Source of the DNA: Symsagittifera roscoffensis
Taxonomy: Eukaryota > Xenacoelomorpha > Acoela > Convolutidae
Direction of reading: 5' to 3'
DNA: 64,000 bases
NCBI RefSeq assembly: GCF_963678635.1
Contig: NC_087062.1
Span: 90,125,845-90,189,844, forward strand
Shown here: piece by piece, positions 1 to 10,261 of the stretch
How the letters are laid out: every line of letters begins with the position of its first letter
How positions within the stretch are numbered: the stretch's first letter is position 1
Translations under genes and position numbers: made by a program
Notes under the pieces: generated by a model
The model's database searches: none
Seen by the model: the letters and a program-made list of their open reading frames with translations, nothing else
What the model was told of the DNA's origin: nothing

Positions 1-61
1 TCATTTGAAATTCTCAAGTTACAGAATGACACAATACAACTCGATCAGCGTTCAGGAATCC

Positions 62-75
62 TGCTGTATACAGCA
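62..75. other. Perfect 14-bp palindrome TGCTGTATACAGCA (example)
   Basis: The sequence equals its own reverse complement. It lies about halfway between tRNA copies and is present in nearly every unit of both spacer families, for example also at 461-474. Degenerate forms include TGCTGTATACAACA near 9172, 9961 and 16267, GCTGTAAACAGCA near 1262, GCCTTATACAGCA near 18628 and GCTGTATACCGCA near 57832. Function is unknown; a dimeric DNA-binding protein site is one possibility. Confidence 0.85.
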
Positions 76-247
76 ACATGAAATCCGATCATTTTTTGAA
101 AAAAGCAGCTTTTTCTCATCCCAACATAGTCCCAGCAAAAAAACTCGGAGCAGAAAGTCATGATTGTAAATTACCTGAAACCAAGTTAAAGGCTTTGAAC
201 GGACTCAAGAAAGGCAAACTTCATGTAGTTGCAGTTCAAAAACAAAA

Positions 248-261
248 AAAAAACGTTTTTT
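248..261. other. AAAAAACGTTTTTT palindrome beside a poly-A run (example)
   Basis: This perfect 14-bp palindrome sits about 36-49 bp beyond the tRNA 3' end (tRNA at 297-368). On the tRNA strand the adjoining 10-base run at 244-253 is poly-T and could act as a backup polymerase III stop. Run length differs from unit to unit, as expected from replication slippage. Confidence 0.6.
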
Positions 262-296
262 CGATACGAACTAAAAATTATTCAGGAAATAAAAAC

Positions 297-368
297 CTCA
301 TCGGCGGGGAATCGAACCCGGGTCTCCAACGTGACAGACTGGGATACTCACCACTATACTACCGCAGA
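297..368 (-). pseudogene. tRNA-Asp (GTC)-like, acceptor and T stem damaged
   Basis: Differs from the consensus by T3·T70 and G4·A69 in the acceptor, C50·C64 in the T stem and C31 to T (wobble). Anticodon GTC is kept. Confidence 0.7.
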
Positions 369-694
369 TGCACTTCCTCGCATATCTTCCAAGTTCATGT
401 CATTTGAAATTCTCAAGTTACAGAATGACACAATACAACTCGATCAGCGTTCAGGAATCCTGCTGTATACAGCAACATGAAATCCGATCATTTTTTGAAA
501 AAAGCAGCTTTTTCTCATCCCAACATAGTCCCAGCAAAAAAACTCGGAGCAGAACGTCATGATTGTAAATTACCTGAAACTAAGTTAAAGGCTTTGAACG
601 GACTCAAGAAAGGCAAACTTCATGTAGTTGCAGTTCAAAAACAAAAAAAAACGTTTCTTCGATACGAACTAAAAATTATTCAGGAAATAAAAAC
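369..694. repeat. Spacer type A (example)
   Basis: This 326-bp spacer between two tRNA copies represents family A. Read on the plus strand it has 'cagcgttcaggaatcctgc', the palindrome TGCTGTATACAGCA, 'aaatccgatcattttttg', the near-palindrome AAAAAGC-A-GCTTTTT, 'cccaacatagtcccagc', 'ctcggagcag' and a poly-A stretch running into acgttt. No gene is seen in it. Spacers of this kind fill 9130-27700 and alternate with type B elsewhere. Confidence 0.9.
689..693 (-). terminator. RNA polymerase III T-run terminator (example)
   Basis: On the tRNA strand the gene at 695-766 is followed by one G and then TTTTT, a standard polymerase III stop. The same arrangement occurs at most copies. Exceptions include 10585 (run broken by C), 38624 (TTTC), and the group from 54485 onward, many of which have TTTTG, a four-T run. 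Confidence 0.85.
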
Positions 695-705
695 CTCTTC
701 GGCGG

Positions 706-716
706 GGAATCGAACC
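706..716 (-). promoter_or_regulatory. Internal promoter B box (example)
   Basis: On the minus strand this reads GGTTCGATTCC, a perfect match to the polymerase III B box (TFIIIC site). It overlaps the T arm, so T-arm mutations in degraded copies damage both the promoter and the fold. Confidence 0.88.
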
Positions 717-748
717 CCGGTCTCCAACGTGACAGGCTGGGATACTCA

Positions 749-759
749 CCACTATACTA
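749..759 (-). promoter_or_regulatory. Internal promoter A box (example)
   Basis: On the minus strand this reads TAGTATAGTGG, matching the eukaryotic tRNA A-box consensus TRGYNNARNNG at every fixed position. Copies with changes at bases 12-15 are noted in their own entries. Confidence 0.85.
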
Positions 760-766
760 CCGAAGA

Positions 767-1094
767 TACACTTCCTCGCATATCTTTCAAATTCATGTCA
801 TTTGAATTTATCAAATTATAGAACGACACAATAGAACTCGATCAGCGTTTAGGAACCCTGCTGTATACAGCAACATGAAATCCCAACATTTTTTGTAAAA
901 AAACTGCTTTTTCGCATCCCAACATAGTTTCAGCAAAAAAATGCTCAGCAAAAAAATAAACTTGTAGAATACTTGAAAAAAATCAAGCTTTGAACCGACT
1001 AAAAAAAAAAGCAATTTTCATGTAGTTCCATATCAAAAACAAAAAAAAAAACGTTTTTTCGATCCGAACTAAAAATTATTCAGGAAATAAAAAC
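767..1094. repeat. Spacer type B (example)
   Basis: This spacer represents family B. It has 'cagcgtttaggaaccctgc', the same palindrome, 'aaatcccaacattttttg', 'actgctttttcgcatccc', 'atagtttcagc', 'atgctcagc', 'acttgtagaatacttg' and 'aatcaagctttgaaccgac'. Its middle has diverged strongly from type A, while the parts near the tRNA and the 'cccaacatag' core are shared. No gene is visible. Confidence 0.9.
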
Positions 1095-1166
1095 CTCTTC
1101 GGCGGGGAATCGAAACCGGGTCTCCAAGGTGACAGGCTGGGATACTCACCACTATACTACCGAAGA
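1095..1166 (-). pseudogene. tRNA-Asp (GTC)-like, T stem broken
   Basis: T stem has C50·C64 and T53·C61, and the anticodon stem C31·C39. The B box is damaged at its first bases. Confidence 0.75.
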
Positions 1167-1494
1167 TACAATTCCTCGCATATCTTTCAAATTCATGTCA
1201 TTTGAAATTCTCAAATTATAGAACGACACGATAGAACTCGATCAGCTTTTAGGAACCCTGCTGTAAACAGCAATATGAAATGGCAACATTTTTTGTAAAA
1301 AAAACTGCTTTTTCGCATCCCAACATAGTTTTAGCAAAAAAAATGCTCAGCAAAAAATTATACTTGTAGAATACTTGAAAAAAATCAAGCTTTGAACCGA
1401 CTAAAAAAAAAAGCAATTTTCATGTAGTTCCATATCAAAAACAAAAAAAAACATTTTTTCAATACGAACCAAAAATTATTCAGGAAAAAAAAAC

Positions 1495-1566
1495 CTCTTC
1501 GGCGGGGAATCGAAACCGGGTCTCCAACGTGACAGGCTGGGATACTCACCACTATACTACCGAAGA
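1495..1566 (-). pseudogene. tRNA-Asp (GTC)-like, T stem broken
   Basis: C50·C64 and T53·C61 mismatches; the rest matches the consensus. The stop is a long T run (10 bases). Confidence 0.65.
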
Positions 1567-1897
1567 TACACTTCCTCGCATATCTGCCAAATTCGTGCCA
1601 TATGAAATTCTCAAATTATAGAATGGCACAAAAGAGTTCGATCAGCGTTTAGGAACTCTGCTGTATACAGCAACATGAAATCCCAACATTTTTTGTAAAA
1701 AAAAACTGCTTTTTTGCATCCCAACATAGTTTCAGCAAAAAAATGCTCAGCAAAAAATTATACTTGTAGATTACTTGATAAAAAAACCAAGCTTTGAAAC
1801 GTTTCAAAAATAAAAAGAAATTTTCATGTAGTTCCATTTCAAAAACAAAAAAAAACGTTTTTCCGATACGAAGAAAATTTATTCAGGAAATAAAAAC

Positions 1898-1969
1898 CTC
1901 TTCGGCGGGGAATCGAACACCGGTCTCCAACGTGACAGGCTGGGATACTCATCACTATACTACCGAAGA
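1898..1969 (-). tRNA. tRNA-Asp (GTC), two changes
   Basis: T52·C62 in the T stem and G19 to A in the D loop. Anticodon arm and acceptor are intact. Confidence 0.6.
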
Positions 1970-2288
1970 TACACTTCCTGGCATATCTTCCAAGTCCATG
2001 TCATTTGAAATTCTCAAATTATAGAATGACACAATAGAACTGGATCAGCGTTTAGGAACCCTGCTGTATACAGCAACATGAAATCCCAACATTTAAAAAA
2101 AACTGCTTTTTCGCATCCCAACATAGTTCCAGCAAAAAAATGCTCAGCAAAAAATTATACTTGTAGAATACTTGAAAAAAATCAAGCTTTGAACCGACTA
2201 AAAAAAGCAATTTTCATGTAGTTCTATTTCAAAAGCAAAAAAACACGTTTTTTCGATACGAACTAAAAATTAATCAGGAAATAAAAAC

Positions 2289-2360
2289 CTCTTCGGCGGG
2301 GAACCGAACACCGGTCTCCAACGTGACAGGCTGGGATACTCACCACTATACTACTGAACA
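2289..2360 (-). pseudogene. tRNA-Asp (GTC)-like, acceptor broken
   Basis: C2 to G and G6 to A disrupt the acceptor, A58 is G, and T52·C62 is unpaired. Confidence 0.75.
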
Positions 2361-2679
2361 TACCATTCATCAAATATCTTCCAAGTTCATGTCATTTGAA
2401 ATTCTCAAGTTACAGAATGACACAATAGAACTCGATCAGCGTTCAGGAATCCTGCTGTATACAGCAACATGAAATCCGATCATTTTTTAAAAAAGCAGCT
2501 TTTTCTCATCCCAACATAGTCCCAGCAAAAAACTCGGAGCAGAAAGTCATGGTTGTAAACTATCTAAAACTAAATTTAAGGCATCGAACCAACTGAAAAA
2601 AAGCAAACTTCATGTAGTTCCATTTCAAAACAAAAAAGTTTTTTCGATACGAACTAAAATTTATTCAGGAAATAAAAAC

Positions 2680-2751
2680 CTCTTCGGCGGGGAATCGAAC
2701 TCTGGTATCCAAAGTGACAAGCTGAGATACTCACCACTATACTACCGAAGA
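2680..2751 (-). pseudogene. tRNA-Asp (GTC)-like, T and anticodon stems damaged
   Basis: A50·C64, A52·C62, C31·T39, C32 to T, C27 to T, and a variable-region change. Confidence 0.78.
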
Positions 2752-3070
2752 TACACTTCCTGGCATATCTTCCAAGTTCATGTCATTTGAAATTCTCTAT
2801 TTATAGAACGACACAATAGAACTCGATCAGCGTTTAGGAACCCTGCTGTATACAGCAACATGAAATCTCAACAGTTAAAAAAGACTGCTTTTTCGCATCC
2901 CAACATAGTTCCAGCAAAAAAATGCTCAGCAAAAAATTATAATTGTAAAATACTTGAAAAAAATCAAGCTTTGAACCCACTAAAAAAAGCAATTTTCATG
3001 TAGTTCCATTTCAAAAACAAAAAAAAACGTTTTTTTGATACGAACTAAAAATTATTCAGGAAATAAAAAC

Positions 3071-3142
3071 CTCTTTGGCGGGGAATCGAACCCCGGACTC
3101 AAACGTGACAGGCTGGGACACTCACTACTATACTACCGAAGC
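3071..3142 (-). pseudogene. tRNA-Asp (GTC)-like, acceptor ends unpaired
   Basis: G1·A72 and C5·A68 in the acceptor, C28·T42 in the anticodon stem, G18 to A, A24 to G. Confidence 0.75.
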
Positions 3143-3461
3143 TACAATTCCTCGCATATCTTCCAAGTTCATGTCATTTGAAATTCTCAATTTATAGAAC
3201 GACACAATAGAACTCGATCAGCGTTTAGGAACCCTGCTGTATACAGCAACATGAAATCCCAACATTTAAAAAAAACTGCTTTTTCGCATCCCAACATAGT
3301 TCCAGCAAAAAAATGCTCAGCAAAAAATTATACTTGTAGAATACTTGAAAAAAATCAAGCTTTGAACCGACTAAAAAAAGCAATTTTCATGCAGTTCCAT
3401 TTCAAAAGCAAAAAAACACGTTTTTTCGATACGAACTAAAAATTAATCAGGAAATAAAAAC

Positions 3462-3533
3462 CTCTTCGGCGGGGAATCGAACTCTGGTCTCCAACGTGAC
3501 AGGCTGAGATACTCACCACTATACTACCGAAGA
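3462..3533 (-). pseudogene. tRNA-Asp (GTC)-like, T stem broken
   Basis: A50·C64 and A52·C62 mismatches; C27 to T gives a wobble. Related to the copy at 2680 but less eroded. Confidence 0.65.
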
Positions 3534-3854
3534 TACACTTCCTGGCATATCTTCCAAGTTCATGTCATTTGAAATTCTCTATTTATAGAACGACACAATA
3601 GAACTCGATCAGCGTTTAGGAACCCTGCTGTATACAGCAACATGAAATCTCAACATTTAAAAAAAACTGCTTTTTCGCATCCCAACATAGTTCCAGCAAA
3701 AAAAATGCTCTGCAAAAAATTATACTTGTAGAATACTTGAAAAAAATCAAGCTTTGAACCGACTAAAAAAAAGCAATTTTCATGTAGTTCCGTTTCAAAA
3801 AAAAAAAAAAACGTTTTTTCGATACGAACTAAAAATTATTCAGGAAATAAAAAC

Positions 3855-3926
3855 CTCTTCGGCGGGGAATCGAAACCGGGTCTCCAATGTGACAGGCTGG
3901 GATACTCACCACTATACTACCGAAGA
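3855..3926 (-). pseudogene. tRNA-Asp (GTC)-like, T stem broken
   Basis: C50·C64, T53·C61 and C31·A39. Shares the T-stem type of 1095 and 1495. Confidence 0.7.
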
Positions 3927-4258
3927 TACACTTCCTCGCATATCTGCCAAATTCGTGCCATATGAAATTCTCAAATTATAGAACGGCACAAAAGAGTTCG
4001 ATCAGCGTTTAGGAACTCTGCTGTATACAGCAACATGAAATCCCAACATTTTTTGTTTAAAAAACGGCTTTTTCGCATCCCAACATAGTTTCAGCAAAAA
4101 AATGCTCAGCAAAAAATTATACTTGTAGATTACTTGAAAAAAAAAACCAAGCTTTGAACCGTTTCAAAAATAAAAAGAAATTTTCATGTAGTTCCATTTC
4201 AAAAACAAAAAAAAAACGTTTTTCCGATAGGAACAAAATTTATTCAGGAAATAAAAAC

Positions 4259-4330
4259 CTCTTCGGCGGGGAATCGAACACCGGTCTCCAACGTGACAGG
4301 CTGGGATACTCTCCACTATACTACCGAAGA
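4259..4330 (-). tRNA. tRNA-Asp (GTC), two changes
   Basis: T52·C62 and T20 to A. Close relative of 1898. Confidence 0.65.
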
Positions 4331-4652
4331 TACACTTCCTGGCATATCTTCCAAGTCCATGTCATTTGAAATTCTTAAATTATAGAACGACACAATAGAA
4401 CTCGATCAGCGTTTAGGAACCCTGCTGTATACAGCAACATGAAATCCCAACATTTAAAAAAAAACAGCTTTTTCGCATCCCAACATAGTTCCAGCAAAAA
4501 AATGCTCAGCAAAAAATTATACTTGTAGAATACTTGAAAAAAATCAAGCTTTGAACCGACTTAAAAAAAGCAATTTTCATGTACTTCCATTTCAAAAGCA
4601 AAAAAAACACGTTTTTTCGATACGAACTAAAAATTAATCAGGAAATAAAAAC

Positions 4653-4724
4653 CTCTTCGGCGGGGAATCGAACCCCGGTCTCCAACGTGACAGGCTGGGA
4701 TACTCACCACTATACTACTGAAGA
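4653..4724 (-). tRNA. tRNA-Asp (GTC), one acceptor mismatch
   Basis: Only G6 to A (A6·C67) separates it from the consensus. Confidence 0.8.
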
Positions 4725-5046
4725 TACCATTCATCGAATATCTTCCAAGTTCATGTCATTTGAAATTCTCAAGTTACAGAATGACACAATAGAACTCGAT
4801 CAGCGTTCAGGAATCCTGCTGTATACAGCAACATGAAATCCGATCATTTTTTAAAAAAGCAGCTTTTTCTCATCCCAACATAGTCCCAGCAAAAAACTCG
4901 GAGCAGAAAGTCATGGTTGTAAACTATCTGAAACTAAATTTAAGGCTTCGAACCAACTGAAAAAAAGCAAACTTCATGTAGTTCCATTTCAAAAAAAAAA
5001 AGAAGTTTTTTCGATATTAACTAAAATTTATTCAGGAAATAATAAC

Positions 5047-5117
5047 CTCTTCGGCGGGGAATCGATTCTGGTCTCCAATGTGACAGGCTGAGATACTCAC
5101 CACTATACTACCGAAGA
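5047..5117 (-). pseudogene. tRNA-Asp (GTC)-like, 71 nt, T arm deletion
   Basis: One base is lost from the T-stem 5' side, where the plus strand reads gattctgg; C31·A39 and C27 to T also occur. Confidence 0.78.
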
Positions 5118-5438
5118 TACACTTCCTGGCATATCTTCGAAGTTCATGTCATTTGAAATTCTATATTTATTGAACGACACAATAGAACTCGATCAGCGTT
5201 TAGGAACCCTGCTGTATACAGCAACATGAAATCTCAACAGTTAAAAAAAGACTGCTTTTTCGCATCCCAACATAGTTCCAGCAAAAAAATGCTCAGCAAA
5301 AAATTATACTTGTAGAATACTTGAAAAAAATCAAGCTTTGAACCGACTTAAAAAAAGCAATTTTCATGTAGTTCCATTTCAAAAACAAAAAAAAACGTTT
5401 TTTCCATACGAACTAAAAATTATTCAGGAAATAAAAAC

Positions 5439-5510
5439 CTCTTTGGCGGGGAATCGAACCCCGGTCTTAAACGTGACAGGCTGGGACACTCACCACTATA
5501 CTACCGAAGC
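5439..5510 (-). pseudogene. tRNA-Asp (GTC)-like, acceptor and anticodon stem damaged
   Basis: G1·A72, C5·A68, C27·A43, C28·T42 and A24 to G. Same lineage as 3071. Confidence 0.75.
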
Positions 5511-5831
5511 TACAATTCCTCGCATATCTTCCAAGTTCATCTCATTTGAAATTCTCAATTTATAGAACGACACAATAGAACTCGATCAGCGTTTAGGAAC
5601 CCTGCTGTATACAGCAACATGAAATCTCAACATTTAAAAAAAACTGCTTTTTCGCATCCCAACATAGTTCCAGCAAAAAAATGCTCTGCAAAAAATTATA
5701 CTTGTAGAATACTTGAAAAAAATCAAGCTTTGAACCGACTAAAAAAAAGCAATTTTCATGTAGTTCCATTTCAAAAACAAAAAAAAAACGTTTTTTCGAT
5801 ACGAACTAAAAACTATTCAGGAAATAAAAAC

Positions 5832-5903
5832 TTCTTCGGCAGGGAATCCAACCCCGGTCTCAAACGTGACAGGCTGTGATATTCACCACTATACTACCGA
5901 AGA
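5832..5903 (-). pseudogene. tRNA-Asp (GTC)-like, T loop altered
   Basis: C56 to G hits the B box; discriminator is A instead of G; A27·G43 and C28·T42 open the anticodon stem; G50·T64 wobble. Confidence 0.75.
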
Positions 5904-6227
5904 TACACTTCCTCGCATATCTTCCAAATTCATGTCATTTGAAATTCTCAAATTATAGAACGACACAATAGAACTCGAGCAGCGTTTAGGAACCCTGTTG
6001 TATACAGCAACATGAAATCCCAACATTTTTTGTAAAAAACTGCTTTTTCGCATCCCAACATAGTTTCAGCAAAAAAATGCTCAGCAAAAAATTATACTTG
6101 CAGAAAACTTGAAAAAAATCAAGCTTTGAACCGACTCAAAAAAAAGCAATTTTCATGTAGTTCCATATCAAAAACAAAAAAAAACCTTTTTTCGATACGA
6201 ACTAAAAATTATTCAGGAAATAAAAAC

Positions 6228-6299
6228 CCTTTCGGCGGGGAATCGAACCCGGGTCTCCAACGTGACAGGCTGGGATACTCACCACTATACTACCGAAGA
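6228..6299 (-). tRNA. tRNA-Asp (GTC), acceptor and T stem changes
   Basis: T1·G72 wobble, C2·A71, and C50·C64. Anticodon arm is intact. Confidence 0.5.
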
Positions 6300-6620
6300 T
6301 ACACTTCCTCGCATATCTTCCAAATTCATGTCATTTGAAATTCTCAAATTATAGAACGACACAATAGAACTCGATCAGCGTTTAGGAACCCTGCTGTATA
6401 CAGCAACATGAAATCTCAACATTTAAAAAAAACTGCTTTTTCGCATCCCAACATAGTTCCAGCAAAAAAATGCTCTGCAAAAAATTATACTTGTAGAATA
6501 CTTGAAAAAAATCAAGCTTTGAACCGACTCAAAAAAAAGCAATTTTCATGTAGTTCCATATCAAAAACAAAAAAAAACCTTTTTTCGATACGAACTAAAA
6601 ATTATTCAGGAAATAAAAAC

Positions 6621-6692
6621 CTCTTCGGCGGGGAATCGAACCCGGGTCTCCAACGTGACAGGCTGGGATACTCACCACTAAACTACCAAAAA
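6621..6692 (-). pseudogene. tRNA-Asp (GTC)-like, D stem and acceptor weakened
   Basis: C50·C64, T12·T23, and C2 and C5 both T (wobble pairs). Confidence 0.6.
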
Positions 6693-7019
6693 TACACTTC
6701 CTAGCATATCTACCAAGTTCGTGTTATTTGAAAATCTCAAGTTACAGAATGACACAATACAACTCGATCAGCGTTCAGGATTCCTGCTGTATACAGCAAC
6801 ATGAAATCCGATCATTTTTTGAAAAAAGCAGCTTTTTCTCATCCCAACGTCGTCCCAGCAAAAAAATTCGGAGCAGAAAGTCATGATTGTAAATTACCTG
6901 AAACTAAATTTAAGGCTTTGAACGGACTCAAAAAAGGCAAACTTCATGTAGTTCCAGTTTAAAAACAAAAAAAAAACGTTTTTTCGATACGAACTAAAAA
7001 TTATTCAGGAAATAAAAAC

Positions 7020-7091
7020 CTCTTCGGCGGGGAATCGAACCCCGGTCTACAACGTGACAGGCTGGGATACTCACCACTATACTACCGAAGA
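7020..7091 (-). tRNA. tRNA-Asp (GTC), one anticodon-stem mismatch
   Basis: Only G43 to T (C27·T43) differs from the consensus. Confidence 0.8.
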
Positions 7092-7419
7092 TACACTTCC
7101 TCGCATATCTTCCAAATTCATGTCATTTGAAATTCTCAAATTATAGAACGACACAATAGAACTCGATCAGCGTTTAGGAACCCTGCTGTATACAGCAACA
7201 TGAAATCCCAACATTTTTTGTAAACAAAAAACTGCTTTTTCGCATCCCAACATAGTTTCAGCAAAAAACTACTCAGCAAAAAATTATACTTGTAGAATAC
7301 TTGAAAAAAAAACAAGCTTTGAACCGACTCAAAAAAAAAGAAATTTTCATGTATTTCCATTTCAAAAAAAAAAAAACGTTTTTTCGATACGAACTAAAAA
7401 TTATTCAGGAAATAAAAAC

Positions 7420-7491
7420 CTCTTCGGCGGGGAATCGAACCCCGGTCTGAAACGTGACAGGCTGGGACACTCACCACTATACTACCGAAAA
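7420..7491 (-). pseudogene. tRNA-Asp (GTC)-like, anticodon stem broken
   Basis: C27·C43 and C28·T42, A24 to G, and C2 to T. The 5' flank is a run of A on the plus strand. Confidence 0.68.
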
Positions 7492-7817
7492 AAAACTTCC
7501 TCGCATATCTTCCAAGTTCATGTCATTTGAAATTCTCAATTTATAGAACGACACAATAGAACTCGATCAGCGTTTAGAAACCCTGCTGTATACAGCAACA
7601 TGAAATCCCAACATTTTTTGTAAAAAAAAACTGCTTTTTCGCATCCCAACATAGTTCCAGCAAAACAATGCTCAGCAAAAAATTATACTTGTAGAACACT
7701 TGAAAAAAATCAAGCTTTGAACCGACTCAAAAAAAAAGAAATTTTCATGTAGTTCCATTTCAAAAAAAAACAACGTTTTTTCGATACGAACTAAAATTTA
7801 TTCAGGAAAAAAAAAAC

Positions 7818-7889
7818 CTCTTCGGCGGGGAATCGAAAACTGGTCTCGAACGTGACAGGCTGGGATACTCACCACTATACTACCGAAGA
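7818..7889 (-). pseudogene. tRNA-Asp (GTC)-like, T stem destroyed
   Basis: Three T-stem pairs are lost (50, 52, 53) and G42 is C. Confidence 0.78.
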
Positions 7890-8210
7890 TACACTTGCTC
7901 GCATATCTTCCAAGTTCATGTCATTTGAAATTCTCTATTTATAGAACGACATCTATTTATAGAATGGACTCGATCAGCGTTTAGGAACCCTGCAACATGA
8001 AATCCCAACATTAAAAAAAACTGCTTTTTTGCATCCCAACATAGCTCCAGCAAAAAAATGCTCAGCAAAAAATTATACTTATAGAATACTTGAAAAAAAT
8101 CAAGCTTTGAACCGACTAAAAAAAAAGCAATTTTCATGTAGATCCATATCAAAAACAAAAAAAACGTTTTTTTTTCGATACGAACTAAAAATTAATCAGG
8201 AAATAAAAAC

Positions 8211-8282
8211 CTCTTCGTCGGGGAATCGAACCCGGGTCTCCAACGTAACAGGCTGTGATACTCACCACTATACTACCGAAGC
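8211..8282 (-). pseudogene. tRNA-Asp-derived copy with anticodon GTT (Asn)
   Basis: Loop CTGTTAC gives anticodon GTT. Also G7·A66, C50·C64, A27·G43 and T1 to G, so a working tRNA-Asn is unlikely. Confidence 0.7.
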
Positions 8283-8609
8283 TACACTTCTTCGCATATC
8301 TTCCAAGTTCATGTCATTTGAAATTCTCAAGTTACAGAATGACAAAATACAACTCAATCAGCGTTCAGGAATCCTGCTGTATACAGCAACATGAAATCCG
8401 ATCATTTTTTGAAAAAAGCAGCTTTTTCTCATCCCAACATAGTCCCAGCAAAAAAACTCGGAGCAGAAAGTCATGATTGTAAATTACCTGAAACTAAATT
8501 TAAGGCTTTGAACGGACTCAAGAAAGGCAAACTTCATGTAGTTCCAGTTCAAAAACAAAAAAAAAACGTTTTTTCGATACGAACTAAAAATTATTCAGGA
8601 AATAAAAAC

Positions 8610-8681
8610 CTCTTCGGCGGGGAATCGAACCCCGGTCTCCAACGTGACAGGCTGGGATACTCACCACTATACTCCCGAAGA
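8610..8681 (-). tRNA. tRNA-Asp (GTC), U8 changed
   Basis: All stems match the consensus; the only change is the near-invariant T8 to G. Confidence 0.75.
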
Positions 8682-9005
8682 TACACTTCCTCGCATATCT
8701 TCCAAATTCAAGTCATTTGAAATTCTCAAATTAAAGAACGACACAATAGAACTCGATCAGCGTTAAGGAACCCTGCTGTATACAGCAACATGAAATCCCA
8801 ACGTTTTTTGTAAAGAAAAACAGTTTTTCGCATCCCAACATAGTTTCAGCAAAAAAATACTCAGCAAAAAATTATACTTGTAGAATACTTGAAAAAATCA
8901 AGCTTTCAACCGACTAAAAAACAGCAATTTTTATGTAGTTCCATATCAAAAACAAAAAAAAACGTTTTTTCGATACGAACTAAAATTTATTCAGGAAATA
9001 AAAAC

Positions 9006-9077
9006 CTCTTCGGCGGGGAATCGAAACCGAGTCTCCAACGTGACAGGCTGGGATACTCACCACTATACTACCGAAGA
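9006..9077 (-). pseudogene. tRNA-Asp (GTC)-like, T stem destroyed
   Basis: T-stem positions 49, 50 and 53 are changed; other arms intact. Confidence 0.72.
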
Positions 9078-9400
9078 TACACTTCCTCGCATATCTTCCG
9101 GATTCATGTCATTTGAAATTCTCAAGTTACAGAATGACACAATACAACTCGATCAGCGTTCAGGAATCCTGCTGTATACAACAACATGAAATCTGATCAT
9201 TTTGTGAAAAAAGCAGCTTTTTCTCCTCCCAACATAGTCCCAGCAAAAAACTCGGAGCAGAAAGTCATGGTTGTAAGCTATCTGAAACTAAATTTAAGGC
9301 TTTGAACCAATTGAAAAAAAGCAAACTTCATGTAGTTTCAGTTCAAAAACAATAAAAAATTTTTTTCGTACAAACTTAAAAATATTCCGGAAATAAAAAC

Positions 9401-9472
9401 CTCTTCGGCGGGGAATCCAACCCCGGTCTCCAACGTGACAGACTGGGATACTCACCACTATACTACCGAAGA
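9401..9472 (-). tRNA. tRNA-Asp (GTC), T loop change
   Basis: C56 to G alters the B box and the D-loop contact; C31 to T is a wobble. Stems are otherwise complete. Confidence 0.55.
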
Positions 9473-9796
9473 TACACTTCCTCGCATAACTTCCAAGTTA
9501 GTGTAATTTGAAAAACTCAAATTATAGAACGACACATTAGAACTCGATCAGCGTTTAGGAACCCTGCTGTATACAGCAACATGAAACCCGTTCATTCTTT
9601 TAAAAAGCAGCTTTTTCTCATACCAACATAGTCCCAGCAAAAAACTCGGAGCGGCAAGTCATGGTTGTAAGCTATCTGAAACTAAATTTAAGGCTTTGAA
9701 CCAACTGAAAAAAAGCAAACTCCACGTAGTTCCAGTTCAAAATAAAAAAAAGATGTTTTTTCGATACGAACTAAAAATTATTCAGGAAATAAAAAT

Positions 9797-9868
9797 CTCT
9801 TCGGCGGGGAATCGAACCCCGGTCTCCAACGTGACCGGCTGGGGTACTCACCAATATACTACCGAAGA
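9797..9868 (-). tRNA. tRNA-Asp (GTC) variant with G33
   Basis: Loop reads CGGTCAC, so U33 is G. T25 to C makes G10-C25 a full pair, and G15 is T. One A separates the tRNA end from the T run. Confidence 0.6.
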
Positions 9869-10189
9869 TATACTTCTCGCATATCTTCCAAGTTCATGTC
9901 ATTTGAAATTCTCAAGTTACAGAATGACACAATACAACTCGATCAGCGTTCAGGAATCCTGCTGTATACAACAACATGAAATCTGATCATTTTGTGAAAA
10001 AAGCAGCTTTTTCTCCTCCCAACATAGTCCCAGCAAAAAACTCGGAGCAGAAAGTCATGGTTGTAAGCTATCTGAAACTAAATTTAAGGCTTTGAACCAA
10101 TTGAAAAAAAGCAAACTTCATGTAGTTTCAGTTCAAAAACAAAAAAAAATTTTTTCGATACAATTTTTAAATTATTCCGGAAAAAAAAC

Positions 10190-10261
10190 CTCTTCGGCGG
10201 GGAATCGAACCCCGGTCTCCAACGTGACAGGCTGGGATACTCACCACTATACTACCGAAGA
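10190..10261 (-). tRNA. tRNA-Asp-GTC: tRNA-Asp (GTC)
   Basis: Exact consensus over 72 nt. An eight-T stop follows. Confidence 0.93.

Larger units (their letters stand above)
695..766 (-). tRNA. tRNA-Asp-GTC: tRNA-Asp (GTC), consensus copy
   Basis: This copy defines the consensus. It is 72 nt and folds completely: 7-bp acceptor (T1-A72 to G7-C66), D stem G10·T25, T11-A24, A12-T23, T13·G22, 5-bp anticodon stem with one G30·T40 wobble, loop CTGTCAC with U33 and anticodon GTC (732-734 on the plus strand as GAC), variable region AGAC, and a 5-bp T stem. A14, G18, G19, T54, T55, C56 and A58 are present; discriminator is G, as expected for eukaryotic tRNA-Asp. Compared with the common animal tRNA-Asp the acceptor and anticodon stems differ in paired positions. 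No CCA is encoded. The TTTTT stop is at 689-693. Confidence 0.95.

Noticed and set aside
369-390. TATA-like element (plus-strand 'gcatatc') about 13-17 bp upstream of each tRNA
   Set aside because: It is too close to the gene start and too weak to call an upstream TATA box; it may be simple AT-rich sequence.
767-1094. A second small RNA gene (spliced leader, snRNA or 5S rRNA) in the spacer
   Set aside because: I found no 5S internal control region, no convincing Sm site with flanking stems and no conserved snRNA start. Conservation between spacer families is confined to short islands.
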